Below are positions 44,393 through 54,226 of a stretch of 64,000 bases of DNA, in pieces. Each line of letters opens with the position of its first letter. Positions within the stretch are counted from its first letter, which is position 1. Under the pieces are notes generated by a model that was given only the letters and a program-made list of their open reading frames with translations, did no database searches and had not been told where the DNA came from. Both the position numbers and the translations under genes were made by a program. Location: assembly GCA_902783375.1 (NCBI GenBank), contig CACZQN010000003.1:96780-160779 (forward strand), given 5' to 3'. The DNA comes from an uncultured Lachnospiraceae bacterium. Lineage in GTDB: Bacteria; Bacillota; Clostridia; Lachnospirales; Lachnospiraceae.

Positions 44393-46298
44393 AAACCTCT
44401 CTGATTCTGTCCGCAATCATTTCCGGTGTCAGCCCGTACCGCTTCCGCTGTTCGCTGACCGTTCCCTGTTCCACAAAGCCGTCCGGCAGTGCACAGCGCA
44501 CGACCGTATAGGGCAGTTTCTCTTCGAGCGCCGCTGCCGCAAGCCGCTCTCCGTAGCTGCCGGCCTCCACGACCTCTTCGATCATGACGAGGACCCTGTG
44601 GTCCTGCTGCATGTAACGAAGCAGTCCGAGATCCGCCTTCTCCAGGAAGCGGATGTTGACAAGGGTCGGCCTCATCCCCTCCTTTTCAAGGATCTCTGCC
44701 GTCTTCCGCGCCGTCTCGACCATGGCGCCGGTTGCCATCATCAGGATCCCGCTCCCTCTTGCAAGGATTTCATTCTGTCCCGGCAGGAATGGGAAATGTG
44801 CCGGTGCGCTGAGCGGTTTCCGGAAGGTATCCGGCGCGGTCAGCAGATTCCTGACAGCGAGGGTATCCGGCACTGCTCCTTTCGGGTAACGGATGGCGAC
44901 AGGGCCGTCCATCGTCATGGCGATCCGCAGCATATGCACCAGTTCCTGTCCGTTCCGCGGGCTCATAATGACAAGTCCCGGAATCGTCGACAGGAAGCCG
45001 ACATCATAGATGCCCTGGTGGGTCTCTCCGTCCTGACCGACCAGTCCTGCCCGGTCGATCGCAAAGATCACCGGCAGGTTCTGCATCGCAACATCGTGCA
45101 GAATCTGGTCATAGGCGCGCTGCAGGAAGGAGGAATAGATGGCGACCACCGGGCGCATCCCGCTGGCTGCCATGCCTGCCGCAAAGGTTACGGCGTGTTC
45201 TTCCGCAATGCCCACATCAAAGAACCGCTCCGGAAATCTTCTGGAGAAATCATACAGGCCGCTGCCGAACGGCATCGCTGCCGTGATTCCCGTCACTCTG
45301 CCATCCAGATCGGCCATCCGCACCAGTGCCTCGGAAAAGACCTCCGTATAGGTCATCGTGTCCGTGCACTCTTTGATCTCCCCGGTCTTCACCGAAAACG
45401 GCGGGACGCCGTGATATTTCGCCGGATGGTCTTCCGCCGGCCGGTATCCCTTCCCCTTCCGGGTGATCACATGGACCAGAACAGCGCCTTCCATCCGCTT
45501 TGCATCTTCAAAGACATCTATCATCTGGCCGATATCATGTCCATCCACCGGTCCCAGATAGGTGAAGCCCAGATCTTCAAAAAACATCCCCGGCACGAAG
45601 AAGCGCTTCAGCGAATCCTTTGAGACCTTCATGCGGTCAAAGATCTGGTTGCCGACCGCAGGGATCTTCCTGACGGAATTCTCCACATCTTTCTTCAGTT
45701 TCAGGTAATTGTTGCTGGTCCGGATGTGGGCCAGATAATTCGCCATCCCGCCGACATTCTCCGCAATGGAGCGCTCGTTGTCATTGAGCACGACGATCAG
45801 GTTGGACTTCAGCCCGGAAGCGTTGTTCATCGCTTCCATGGCAAGACCGCCGGTGATGGAGCCATCCCCGACGACCGCCACAATGGTCTCTTTCGTTCCG
45901 CGCAGATCCCTTGCCGCCACCATTCCGAGTGCAGCAGAGATCGCCGTCGAACTGTGTCCTGTATCAAATGCATCCGCCGGGCTCTCCCGTCTCTTCGGGA
46001 ACCCGCTGATGCCGTTCTCCTGCCGCAGGCCTGAGAAGGCATTCCTTCTTCCTGTCAGCATCTTGTGCACATAGGCCTGGTGTCCCACATCCCAGATCAG
46101 TTTGTCTTCCGGGAACGTCAGGACCCTGTGCAGCGCGATCGTCAGCTCCACCGCGCCGAGATTCGACGCCAGATGCCCGCCGTTCGTCCCCGTCACACGG
46201 AGCAGTTCCTCGCGGATCTCACGGGCCAGTGCCTTCAGTGAATCCTCCGGCACTTTCTTCACATCATTCGGCTGCCTGATCTCATCCAAAAACCTCAT
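44379..46298 (-). CDS. dxs: 1-deoxy-D-xylulose-5-phosphate synthase
   Basis: A 639-residue thiamine-diphosphate enzyme for the first step of the non-mevalonate isoprenoid path. The N-terminal HxxxGHSSTAISAALG region, the ThDP motif GDGSITGGLAMEAMNNA and the second-domain VGIAEEHAVTFAAGMA with the catalytic Glu are intact. It follows ispA by about 25 bp, so two isoprenoid genes are together. Confidence 0.98.
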   Translation of the reverse strand: MRFLDEIRQPNDVKKVPEDSLKALAREIREELLRVTGTNGGHLASNLGAVELTIALHRVLTFPEDKLIWDVGHQAYVHKMLTGRRNAFSGLRQENGISGFPKRRESPADAFDTGHSSTAISAALGMVAARDLRGTKETIVAVVGDGSITGGLAMEAMNNASGLKSNLIVVLNDNERSIAENVGGMANYLAHIRTSNNYLKLKKDVENSVRKIPAVGNQIFDRMKVSKDSLKRFFVPGMFFEDLGFTYLGPVDGHDIGQMIDVFEDAKRMEGAVLVHVITRKGKGYRPAEDHPAKYHGVPPFSVKTGEIKECTDTMTYTEVFSEALVRMADLDGRVTGITAAMPFGSGLYDFSRRFPERFFDVGIAEEHAVTFAAGMAASGMRPVVAIYSSFLQRAYDQILHDVAMQNLPVIFAIDRAGLVGQDGETHQGIYDVGFLSTIPGLVIMSPRNGQELVHMLRIAMTMDGPVAIRYPKGAVPDTLAVRNLLTAPDTFRKPLSAPAHFPFLPGQNEILARGSGILMMATGAMVETARKTAEILEKEGMRPTLVNIRFLEKADLGLLRYMQQDHRVLVMIEEVVEAGSYGERLAAAALEEKLPYTVVRCALPDGFVEQGTVSEQRKRYGLTPEMIADRIREVYGKD

Positions 46299-46322
46299 AG
46301 AGCAGTCACATCCTATCTATCT

Positions 46323-47231
46323 TCACATCTCCCGACTGACGAGTGATTCGATCAGTTCGGTGAGAAAGAATCCTCTGTTTTCGTATTTTGCAGAGAGCGC
46401 ACCGGCGGTTCTGACCGCCCGCTCCGACAGCCTCTGCACCTCAGCCTCTGCGGCTTCCAGCCCCGCATAGCGGACATACGTATGTTTTTCGTTCTTTTCA
46501 TCACTGTGCAGCGGTTTTCCGAGTTTCTTCTCATCCCCGGTCTCATCAAGGATATCATCCCGGATCTGAAAAGCCAGGCCGACATCGTCCGCCATCTGCC
46601 GCACCAGTGCCAGATCCTCTTCCGGCGCCCCGGCAAGAATCGCACCGCAGGCAAGCGACGCATCAATCAGGGTCGCTGTCTTTTTCCGGTACATCGAAAG
46701 AACCTGGTCGAGATCGGAAGGGCCGTCCATATCGAGCACCTGTCCGCCGATCATCCCGCGGATTCCCGCATCCTCCGCAAGGAGCGCAAGCGCCTTTATG
46801 CAGCGCTGCATCTCTTCCGGCGTGTCTGCCGCGGCACAGCCTGCAGCCGCACGTTCAAATGCCGTGTTCAGCAGGCCGTCTCCTGCAAGGATCGCCATGG
46901 CCTCGCCATAGACCTTGTGGTTGGTCAGCCGCCCGCGGCGATAATCATCGTTGTCCATGGCCGGAAGGTCATCATGGATCAGCGAATATGTGTGAATCAT
47001 CTCGATGGCAGACTGAAAATAGCGGAGCATTCTCTCGTTTGTTCCGCCAAATACATAAAAGCTCTCTGCCATCATGACCGGACGCAGACGTTTGCCGCCC
47101 GCCATCAGGCTGTAGCGCATCGCCTCCGTCACCGCATCCGGAACACCCGGAAGGCTCTCCGGAAGCATCTCAGAAAGCACGTCTTCGACCGCCTTCACTT
47201 TCTGTTCCAGTATATCCTTAAACTGTTCCAA
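46323..47231 (-). CDS. ispA: Polyprenyl diphosphate synthase (farnesyl/geranyl type)
   Basis: A 302-residue trans-prenyltransferase. The first Asp-rich motif is DDLPAMDND and the second DDILDETGDEKKLGK; the segment GGKRLRPVMM is also present. The size and position next to xseB and dxs match IspA, which makes farnesyl diphosphate. The exact chain length cannot be read from sequence. Confidence 0.95.
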   Translation of the reverse strand: MEQFKDILEQKVKAVEDVLSEMLPESLPGVPDAVTEAMRYSLMAGGKRLRPVMMAESFYVFGGTNERMLRYFQSAIEMIHTYSLIHDDLPAMDNDDYRRGRLTNHKVYGEAMAILAGDGLLNTAFERAAAGCAAADTPEEMQRCIKALALLAEDAGIRGMIGGQVLDMDGPSDLDQVLSMYRKKTATLIDASLACGAILAGAPEEDLALVRQMADDVGLAFQIRDDILDETGDEKKLGKPLHSDEKNEKHTYVRYAGLEAAEAEVQRLSERAVRTAGALSAKYENRGFFLTELIESLVSREM

Positions 47232-47234
47232 CAG

Positions 47235-47462
47235 TTATTCCTCCATCCCGGGATCCTCTTCCTCCAGGATCTGAATCTCCCGTTCAATCTCCGTCAGCTT
47301 TCCTGCCGTCTCCCGGAACAGTTTCATCGCCTCCCGGTACAGCCTGACGCCTTCTTCTAACGGAAGATCCTCATCGCTCATCTGCTCGGCGATCTCGTCC
47401 ATCCGCCGGAAGGCATCTTCCACGCGGAACGGTTCTTCTTCTCTGATCTTATCGTCTTCCAT
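47235..47462 (-). CDS. xseB: Exodeoxyribonuclease VII small subunit
   Basis: A 75-residue helical protein with the family pattern DAFRRMDEIAEQMSDEDLPLEEGVRLYREAM split across helices. I chose the ATG at 47462, six bases after GGAAG; it overlaps xseA by 14 bases. Longer starts to 47522 are possible but weaker. It binds the large subunit XseA. Confidence 0.93.
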   Translation of the reverse strand: MEDDKIREEEPFRVEDAFRRMDEIAEQMSDEDLPLEEGVRLYREAMKLFRETAGKLTEIEREIQILEEEDPGMEE

Positions 47463-48750
47463 ATCCATCTTCCAATTCATCAGCCGGCCGGATGTCCCCG
47501 ACGACGGTATCGGCGGTTCCATCGCGGAAGGTCACGGCAAGATGATCCCCCGGATGCAGTTCCGAGATACCCTTCACCGGCCTGCCGTCCGCATGTTCCA
47601 CATAGGCATAGCCCTTCGCCAGCCGCTTCATGGGATCCAGTCCTGCAAGTTTCGCTTCCAGCACATGCAGGTGGTGCAGGTTCTCCTGCAGCTCCTGCTG
47701 CATCTGCCGCCTGATCTCTTTCTCTCTCTCAGCCAGTTCCTGGCGGTTCTTCCGGATCAGTTCCTGCATCAGCCGGTGATAGCGCTCCGGATATTCATCG
47801 AGCCGCTGCAGCGAACCGCGCAGTCTGTAGGACGGACTCGCATGCAGGATCCGCAGCTCCAGCTGACGCATCTGCTGCTTCGCCAGCCGCAGTTTCCCGT
47901 GAAAGATCCTGCCGATGGTATCGGTTCTTGTCTCCAGTTCCCCGAGAACTGCCCGGACATCCGGTACGGCAATCTCCGCCGCAGCCGACGGTGTCGGTGC
48001 CCGAAAGTCACTGACAAAGTCCGCAATGGTAAAGTCGGTCTCGTGGCCGACCGCAGAGATGACGGGAACCGGACAGGCCGCAATGGCTCTCGCCACGATT
48101 TCTTCGTTAAATGCCCAGAGGTCCTCGATCGAGCCTCCTCCTCTGCCGACAATGATGACATCCACCTGCATGGCGGCAAGTCTTCTGATCCCGCGGACGA
48201 TGGACGCCGCAGCACCTTCTCCCTGCACCTGCGCAGGACTGAGGATCAGCTGCACGAACGGATCTCTTCTGGCCGCGACCGTCATGATGTCATGGATCGC
48301 CGCCCCCGTCGCAGCCGTCACGATGCCGACCCGCTCCGGGAAGCGCGGAATCGGTTTCTTCCGTTCCTGCGCAAAGAGTCCTTCTTCGGATAACTTCGCC
48401 TTCAGCTGCTCAAACTGCTCATAGAGTCTTCCGATGCCATCCAGTTCGATCTTTCTTGCATAGATCTGGTACCGTCCGTCCCGCTCATAGACGCTCACCT
48501 GGCCGGTCACGAGGACACGCTGGCCCTCTTCCATCCGGAACCGCAGTCCTGTGGATCGGCTCCCGGCGAACATGACGCCGGCGATCTGTCCCTTCTCATC
48601 CTTCAGGGTGAAATAGATATGCCCGGACGTATGGTACTTTACATTCGAGAGTTCTCCCCGGACCACGATGCTTCTCAGCATCGGATCGGTCTGGAACAGG
48701 TCTTTGATATAAAAATTGACCTGTGATACGGAATAAATCCGCTCAGCCAT
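47449..48750 (-). CDS. xseA: Exodeoxyribonuclease VII large subunit
   Basis: A 433-residue protein with an N-terminal OB fold (start SVSQVNFYIKDLF, GELSNVKYHTSGHIYFTLKD) and the catalytic domain with VIIVGRGGGSIEDLWAFN and AVGHETDFTIADFVSD. A coiled coil and a C-terminal segment DPMKRLAKGYAYV follow. The ATG at 48750 overlaps the nusB end by eight bases. It degrades single-stranded DNA ends. Confidence 0.97.
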   Translation of the reverse strand: MAERIYSVSQVNFYIKDLFQTDPMLRSIVVRGELSNVKYHTSGHIYFTLKDEKGQIAGVMFAGSRSTGLRFRMEEGQRVLVTGQVSVYERDGRYQIYARKIELDGIGRLYEQFEQLKAKLSEEGLFAQERKKPIPRFPERVGIVTAATGAAIHDIMTVAARRDPFVQLILSPAQVQGEGAAASIVRGIRRLAAMQVDVIIVGRGGGSIEDLWAFNEEIVARAIAACPVPVISAVGHETDFTIADFVSDFRAPTPSAAAEIAVPDVRAVLGELETRTDTIGRIFHGKLRLAKQQMRQLELRILHASPSYRLRGSLQRLDEYPERYHRLMQELIRKNRQELAEREKEIRRQMQQELQENLHHLHVLEAKLAGLDPMKRLAKGYAYVEHADGRPVKGISELHPGDHLAVTFRDGTADTVVGDIRPADELEDGYGRR

Positions 48751-49177
48751 TTTCGCTTTCCTTCTCAGGCTCCTTCGTGACAATCTTGGCAAGGACGCCG
48801 TTCACAAAGGAGAACGATGTCTGTCCGCCAAACTTTCTGGCAATGTCGACAGCCTCATTGATGGAAACCTTCTCCGGAATCGACGGATCAAAGCGCATCT
48901 CATAGACGGCAAGCCGCAGTACGGCCAGGTCCGTCTTGCACATCCGCTGCAGCGTCCATCCGGTGCTCGCAATCTGGAGGATCCTGTCCACTTCCGGAAG
49001 CCGGTCCCTCACCGTAAAGAAACGTGTGTGGATCGGTTCAACCTCTTCTCCCGGGATCTCAAACAGATCGCAGTAAAACCGGAACTGTTCCTCCAGTTCC
49101 TCTTTTTCATGGAATTCCGCCAGATAAAGCAGTCTGACGATATGCTCCCGGAATTCCCTTCTTGTCATATGTGCCAT
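48743..49177 (-). CDS. nusB: NusB, transcription antitermination factor
   Basis: A 144-residue all-helical RNA-binding protein that acts with NusE on rRNA transcription. The family segments are TRREFREHIVRLLYL and VSINEAVDIARKFGGQTSFSFVNGVLAKI. I prefer the ATG at 49177, six bases after GAAGG; an ATG two codons upstream abuts that site. It is early in the housekeeping operon. Confidence 0.95.
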   Translation of the reverse strand: MAHMTRREFREHIVRLLYLAEFHEKEELEEQFRFYCDLFEIPGEEVEPIHTRFFTVRDRLPEVDRILQIASTGWTLQRMCKTDLAVLRLAVYEMRFDPSIPEKVSINEAVDIARKFGGQTSFSFVNGVLAKIVTKEPEKESENG

Positions 49178-49225
49178 ATTCATCCTTCCGAAAACCGTGT
49201 TTCTGAGTTTCCTGACGGGACCGGT

Positions 49226-49612
49226 TCAGTCTGCGCTTCCTGTATTCGGCAGCTTGACGCCGGTGATCCGGACATTCACTTCCGATACATGCAGTCCGGT
49301 CATGCTCTCGATTGCCTGGACAACCTTATCCTGGACATCCTTCGTGATTTTCGGGATGCTGTACCCGTACTTTGCCTCGAAGACCACATCCACGGTGACC
49401 ATTTCATCCTTGACAATCACCCGGACAGCCTTGCTGAGATTCTTGCCGCCGAACATGCCGGCCGGGATGATGACCCCATCTACCTCACTGGTCGCCAGTG
49501 CTGCGATGGTCTGTACAACTTCGTCCGCAATCTGGACTTCACCGATGAATCCCGCTTCTTCCTTCTCCGTCTCTGCAGCAGCTGCTGCATTCTCGAAATA
49601 TTCTTCAGCCAT
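49226..49612 (-). CDS. Asp23/Gls24-family protein
   Basis: A 128-residue protein of the Asp23/Gls24 (DUF322) family, with the GEVQIADEVVQTIAALATSEVDGV start of the domain and SEVNVRITGV near the end split by the usual spacer. Some members attach to the membrane through AmaP and respond to cell-wall stress; others sit before nusB as here and are less well studied. It has a promoter about 60 bases upstream and is probably the first gene of the nusB operon. Confidence 0.93.
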   Translation of the reverse strand: MAEEYFENAAAAAETEKEEAGFIGEVQIADEVVQTIAALATSEVDGVIIPAGMFGGKNLSKAVRVIVKDEMVTVDVVFEAKYGYSIPKITKDVQDKVVQAIESMTGLHVSEVNVRITGVKLPNTGSAD

Positions 49613-49666
49613 GAGGATAACCTCCTTTTATACTCAGTCCACGGGCAGAAACTGCCCAGATACTAT

Positions 49667-49694
49667 ATCATAGCACATTTTCCGCACTTTGCAA
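49667..49694 (-). promoter_or_regulatory. Promoter of the Asp23/nusB operon
   Basis: Minus-strand TTGCAA and TATGAT are spaced by 16 bases. The predicted start is near 49660. A GGGCAG/CTGCCC hairpin lies in the leader. Confidence 0.55.
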
Positions 49695-49704
49695 AGGGGC
49701 AAGC

Positions 49705-52158
49705 TCAGGGCAAAAAGGACTCCCAGAGCTTCTCTTCCCGGTCAAACAGCAGATTCAGCTGCACCTGGCGGAGACCTGCGGACAGATCGCCGAGCGCTCC
49801 CTCCGGATCTTTTTCATAATACGTCCCGTCCGGCCCCCAGAGCCCGAGTGCCGAGATGGACGGCAGTTCTTCATGCAGTCCCAGCAGATACCGGTCATAA
49901 TCGGACAGCTCGACCCCCGCATGCTGCAGCAGCGTCGATGCCAGATAATTCATGGACATCGTGTGATAGTCGCCGCTCAGGCCGCCCTCGTGCATCCCGT
50001 CCGCCTCCGGGATATCATAATTGGCCCAGATCACATACGGAACGATGTAGCGGCTCCGCTTCTGCAGCGCCTTGTCATCCGGATAGATCGTGTGCTCGGT
50101 CAGGACTTTCTTGACCTCATCGGAGAGCGACGGCTGGTGATCGCCGTAGAACAGGATGATCACCTTCTCGTCGACCTTCGCGAAGTAGTCCAGCAGGAAT
50201 TCAAATGCCGTATCGGAAGCCCGCACCAGCGACAGATAATTGTCCAGTGCCCGCGGGACCTCATACGAGGTCACCTTCACCGGGTCTGCAAACTTGATGG
50301 CATTGTTCGAGTAGCCGCCGTGATTCTGGATGGTCACATTGAACAGGAACAGCGGCTGGTCCGGATGCTCCGCCTTGTGCTGCTCATACATCGCAATCAC
50401 GTCCTCGTAGTCATTCCGGTCTGTCTCCAGTCCGCGGAGCTTCTTCTTGTCATCCCAGTTCTCGTAGAATACCTTCTCGTCAAAGTCCAGGAAATCATAC
50501 ACGCTGTTCCGGTTGTAGCCGGACGCATAATACGGATGAAAGGCGATGGTCCGATACGGGACCTTCTGGCTTTTCAGCGCCATGCAGATGGACGGGATCT
50601 CCTGCTTCAGGTACTGCGTGTAGGGCACACAGCCGGTCGGCAGGAAATGCAGTGTCGTCCGCGAGAGGAATTCGAATTCCGTATTCGCCGTCGGCCCGCC
50701 GGTCACCGACATATCCACATACCCCTTGATGGTATCTTCCGTCAGATGGTGGATGAACGGCATCGGGTCCTTGTTGGTCTCGATATCCGCCACCACCGAC
50801 AGATCGGCAAAGGCCTCGTTCTGGATCACCAGGATGGTCGGATACTGCGCATCCGATCCTGCCGCATCCTTCCCCGCAGGACTTTCTGCAAGCTCCGGAT
50901 CATCCAGGATGTTCCGCATCGCCTGTTCTGCCTGCTCCGGCGTGTAGTCACTCATGTCGATCCTCACGGTCGCATGCATGTTGCTTAAGAAATACGGAAT
51001 GTAGCCGTTCTTCGTGACATTTTTATTATAATCCCAGGCCAGTCCGAAGATGTCTCCGTACAGGAAGCCGTCATCAAAGGCCACCACGGTAAAGACGCCG
51101 ATCAGGGTCACCGCCAGGAAGGTAGTCGCAAGCCTCGGCAGGAAGCGCCGCTTCGTCGTTCTCTCCTTCTTCGCCGGCCGGATGATCAGGACCAGCAGAA
51201 TCCCCGCCGCAAGCAGTGCGGATGCCCCGATGAAATAATGATCCACCTTGAGTTTGTAGTGATCGAGCACCGACAGCGCCGTCCGGAATGCCCGCAGGTC
51301 ACCGCTCATGACATAGTTGCCGCGGAACTGCAGGGTACAGTAGTTGCCGACACCGATCACGATGGCAGCTGCGAAAGACAGCAGCGATGTGATCCGCGGC
51401 ATCCGGAGAATCGCGTAGAGAAAGAGCCAGAGCAGAAACCAGTACATCAGATTGTAGGGCTGCATCCGTCCAAGGACATTCGTTTTACTCCCGATGTAGA
51501 GCTCCATGCTGACATAGGAAATCACCGAGCTGATGGTCATCAGCACGAGACAGATGAACCAGCGGTATGTTCTCGCTTCCCCGCTCCGGATAAAGGTGAA
51601 GATTCTTGCTCCCGCTGCTGCAATGGCAAGAATCAGCAGTGCGCCGATGAATTCGAGATACGGGATGGTTTTCGCATCCTCGATGTACGTTGTAACAGCA
51701 CCGAACATCGACCAGTCATGCCGCCAGGACACCAGGACAAAGGCCAGTGCCGCGGCCACGAGAATCCGGAAACCGTACCAGAATCCGTCCCTGCGCTTTT
51801 CTGCAGCTTCCTTTCTACTCTCCACCCGGTAGAGCGTCGCCATTCCCTTTCCCCCGGGATGCGCCTCCCCGCCAAAGCGGAAGATCAGGTAGATCAGCAG
51901 TGCAATCGGCATCGTCACAAAAAAGAAGCACGTGACCAGATCTGTGCATTCGTCTGTATAATAGACCGCTTTCAGATCGTGTTCATGCTCCTCATACAGG
52001 TGCAGAAATGCTTCCGAGACAAGACAAACTGACGGCACCACAGATAACAGCAGTGCCGCCAGCATTTCTCCGAAATGATGTCTCAGATACCAGGCGAGTC
52101 CTTTCGGATCTTCTCCGATCCGGCAGGCCGCCAGTAAACTTACGAACTTACGAACCAT
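49705..52158 (-). CDS. LTA synthase-like phosphoglycerol transferase (membrane sulfatase fold)
   Basis: An 817-residue membrane enzyme. The N-terminal half has about nine or ten hydrophobic segments (about 30-360). The C-terminal half is an extracytoplasmic alkaline-phosphatase-like domain: metal ligand Glu in LVIQNEAFADL, nucleophile Thr in GGPTANTEFEFLSR, and YGDHQPSLS near the C-terminus. LTA synthases transfer glycerol phosphate from phosphatidylglycerol. The size is larger than LtaS (about 650) owing to extra spans, so another phosphoglycerol or related polymer is possible. It has no partner genes next to it. Confidence 0.88.
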   Translation of the reverse strand: MVRKFVSLLAACRIGEDPKGLAWYLRHHFGEMLAALLLSVVPSVCLVSEAFLHLYEEHEHDLKAVYYTDECTDLVTCFFFVTMPIALLIYLIFRFGGEAHPGGKGMATLYRVESRKEAAEKRRDGFWYGFRILVAAALAFVLVSWRHDWSMFGAVTTYIEDAKTIPYLEFIGALLILAIAAAGARIFTFIRSGEARTYRWFICLVLMTISSVISYVSMELYIGSKTNVLGRMQPYNLMYWFLLWLFLYAILRMPRITSLLSFAAAIVIGVGNYCTLQFRGNYVMSGDLRAFRTALSVLDHYKLKVDHYFIGASALLAAGILLVLIIRPAKKERTTKRRFLPRLATTFLAVTLIGVFTVVAFDDGFLYGDIFGLAWDYNKNVTKNGYIPYFLSNMHATVRIDMSDYTPEQAEQAMRNILDDPELAESPAGKDAAGSDAQYPTILVIQNEAFADLSVVADIETNKDPMPFIHHLTEDTIKGYVDMSVTGGPTANTEFEFLSRTTLHFLPTGCVPYTQYLKQEIPSICMALKSQKVPYRTIAFHPYYASGYNRNSVYDFLDFDEKVFYENWDDKKKLRGLETDRNDYEDVIAMYEQHKAEHPDQPLFLFNVTIQNHGGYSNNAIKFADPVKVTSYEVPRALDNYLSLVRASDTAFEFLLDYFAKVDEKVIILFYGDHQPSLSDEVKKVLTEHTIYPDDKALQKRSRYIVPYVIWANYDIPEADGMHEGGLSGDYHTMSMNYLASTLLQHAGVELSDYDRYLLGLHEELPSISALGLWGPDGTYYEKDPEGALGDLSAGLRQVQLNLLFDREEKLWESFLP

Positions 52159-52181
52159 ACTGACAGATTTACTCCTTCAGT

Positions 52182-53594
52182 TCAACGGCAGAGCTCCAGG
52201 ATGACATCCGCGAAAATCCTGGCAGAGATCATCAGCTGGTCGATTACCATGAACTCATCGGCTCCATGCATGTGGTTGTCCACATCAGAAACCGCACAGC
52301 CAAAAGCCACCCCATTTTCAATATGATGCACATAGGTTCCGCCGCCGATCGCGATCGGTCTCGGATCCTCCACGCCTGTAATCTTCGAGTAAGATGCAAG
52401 CAGTGTCTGGACAAATGGCGAATCCGCCGGGACATAGTGCGGTGCGAACATCGCACGCTCCGGCATCGAATAGCCCAGTGCCTCCACCCGCTTCCGGATC
52501 ACAGAACCGGTATTTTCTTCATTCGCCGCGATGCTTGCTCTGCAGTCAAATGTTCCGGAGGCTTTCGTCTCCGTGATTTCGCAGATATCAAAGGACAGCG
52601 TCGTCTTGCCGGACACCGCATCTTCCATCGCAACGCCGATGGTCTTCCCGTGTACATCCCCGTACGGGAACAGTCCGGAGATCTCTTTCACCGCCTGATT
52701 GGTCGGCGCCTCCTCTGCGAGCGGCAGGACCGCCAGCAGTGCAAGCAGTGCCTGGACTGCATTCTTCCCCTCTTCCGGAGAAGCGGCATGCGCCGTCACG
52801 CCGATGGCGTCGATCCGGACCTCGTCATCCTCTTCCGTGAGCACAAACGACACGCCGGTCTTCGCGCTCATCTCGTCGGCAGCATCCCGGATGATCGTCT
52901 GATCCAAGCCCTTCACCCTGGCATAAGCCTTTCCCGGGACAACATTGACCTTCTGGCCGCCTGCAAATGCAGTGACTCTCGGGATCAGGTCACTTTCCGG
53001 GAAGATCTTGGTGAACGTGTTGTTGACACCACCCTTTTCCAGGTTGATCAACGGGAAATCCGCATCCGGTGAGAACGAGCAGGCTGCTGCCTTCTCCTTC
53101 TGGTAGTAATAGGCGATGTCACTGCTCCCGCATTCCTCGTCCGAACCCAGGATGATCCGGACATTCTTCGAGATCGGAAGCCCGAGATCCTTGACGGCAC
53201 GCATCGCATAAAGTGCTGCGATCGCCGGTCCCTTGTCATCCGAAGAACCGCGGCCATAGATTCTGCCATCGACAATCTTCGGTTCGAACGGTTCCGTCAC
53301 GGTCCAGTCATCGCTGACCGGCACGACATCCAGATGTGCCAGGATGTCCAGGTAGTGCTCGCCGTCGTTCAGGTCCCCGGTGATCACGTAGTTATCATAA
53401 TTGGTTTCTCCGAATCCGTACTTCTTAAGAAGCTTCAGGCCCTGCTGCAGGGCCTGATATGGTCCTTCTCCGTAAGGCTTGCCAGGCTCCGCCTGCATTC
53501 TTTCGGAATTGATCCGCATCAGGGAGAACAGATCTTCAAACATCTCCTCCTGATGAGCGGTCAGATACGCCTCTATCTCTTTCTCGTAAGCCAT
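52182..53594 (-). CDS. M20-family dipeptidase (PepV/Sapep-like)
   Basis: A 470-residue zinc peptidase. Metal ligands are in HLDVVPV (H and D), GRGSSDDKGP, GSDEECGSSD with the catalytic Glu, and the C-terminal GGTYVHHI. A lid domain of about 170 residues is inserted, as in PepV. It would cut dipeptides in the cytosol. It follows the MarR gene by about 50 bases with a short inverted repeat (53616-53635) between. Confidence 0.93.
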   Translation of the reverse strand: MAYEKEIEAYLTAHQEEMFEDLFSLMRINSERMQAEPGKPYGEGPYQALQQGLKLLKKYGFGETNYDNYVITGDLNDGEHYLDILAHLDVVPVSDDWTVTEPFEPKIVDGRIYGRGSSDDKGPAIAALYAMRAVKDLGLPISKNVRIILGSDEECGSSDIAYYYQKEKAAACSFSPDADFPLINLEKGGVNNTFTKIFPESDLIPRVTAFAGGQKVNVVPGKAYARVKGLDQTIIRDAADEMSAKTGVSFVLTEEDDEVRIDAIGVTAHAASPEEGKNAVQALLALLAVLPLAEEAPTNQAVKEISGLFPYGDVHGKTIGVAMEDAVSGKTTLSFDICEITETKASGTFDCRASIAANEENTGSVIRKRVEALGYSMPERAMFAPHYVPADSPFVQTLLASYSKITGVEDPRPIAIGGGTYVHHIENGVAFGCAVSDVDNHMHGADEFMVIDQLMISARIFADVILELCR

Positions 53595-53645
53595 GGTTAA
53601 CCTCCACGCCCGCTGAAAATCCTTTCAGCGATATCCTTTCCTTCT

Positions 53646-54143
53646 TTACTCTTCGTCCTCTTCGATCCCGGCAAGCTGCTGCATCAGTTCGTGCAGGGCC
53701 GGTACGAGGCTTGCCATTCCCTCTGCTTTCCCTTTTTCAAGTTCTTCCTGGGAATACATGGAGCACACAAGAGATACCGGAACTTCCATACACTTCTGCT
53801 TCAGTTCCCGACCTTCCTTTGTCAGGTGAATCACTACGTTCCGCTCATCTTCCTTGGAACGCTGTCTCTTGATATACCCCTGCTTCTCAAGCTTCTTCAG
53901 GATCGGCGTCAGCGTCCCGGAGTCCAGATACAGGTGGCTGCCAAGCTCCTTGACATTCACGTTGTCCTGCTCCCACAGCGCCATCATCGTGATGTAGCTT
54001 GTGTAAGTCAGTCCGAGCGGATCCAGAAACGGCTTATACTTCCGGATAATCTCTTTTGAACAGACATACAGGGCGAAGCATAACTGGTTATCCAGTAACA
54101 ATCTCCCGTCATCCTCAACCTGCAGCTCTTCTTTTTTGCTCAT
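53646..54143 (-). CDS. MarR-family regulator, OhrR-like
   Basis: A 165-residue winged-helix regulator. The segment DNQLCFALYVCS places Cys22 where the redox-sensing Cys of OhrR sits, followed by the usual LGLTYTSYITMMALWE helix and wing KEDERNVVIHLT. OhrR proteins repress peroxide-resistance genes until the Cys is oxidised. No ohr gene is adjacent. The ATG at 54143 has GAGGAA upstream. Two inverted repeats lie in its leader, suggesting self-control. Confidence 0.9.
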   Translation of the reverse strand: MSKKEELQVEDDGRLLLDNQLCFALYVCSKEIIRKYKPFLDPLGLTYTSYITMMALWEQDNVNVKELGSHLYLDSGTLTPILKKLEKQGYIKRQRSKEDERNVVIHLTKEGRELKQKCMEVPVSLVCSMYSQEELEKGKAEGMASLVPALHELMQQLAGIEEDEE

Positions 54144-54164
54144 GTTTTCTTCCTCGTTACTTTC

Positions 54165-54207
54165 TGACCATTGACTGGTCACATGATGTGTTACTTCGTT
54201 TCATGTG
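54165..54207. promoter_or_regulatory. Two inverted repeats in the MarR leader (probable operators)
   Basis: The palindrome TGACCA-N5-TGGTCA (54165-54181) is followed immediately by CACATGA-N14-TCATGTG (54180-54207). Both lie between the promoter (54227-54255) and the start codon, a good place for a roadblock-type repressor site. Confidence 0.6.
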
Positions 54208-54226
54208 TCCCACCAACCCTCACGCT

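Noticed and set aside
49625..49660. GGGCAG/CTGCCC hairpin before the Asp23 gene as a riboswitch
   Set aside because: It is too short and has no conserved core of any riboswitch class that I can recognise.
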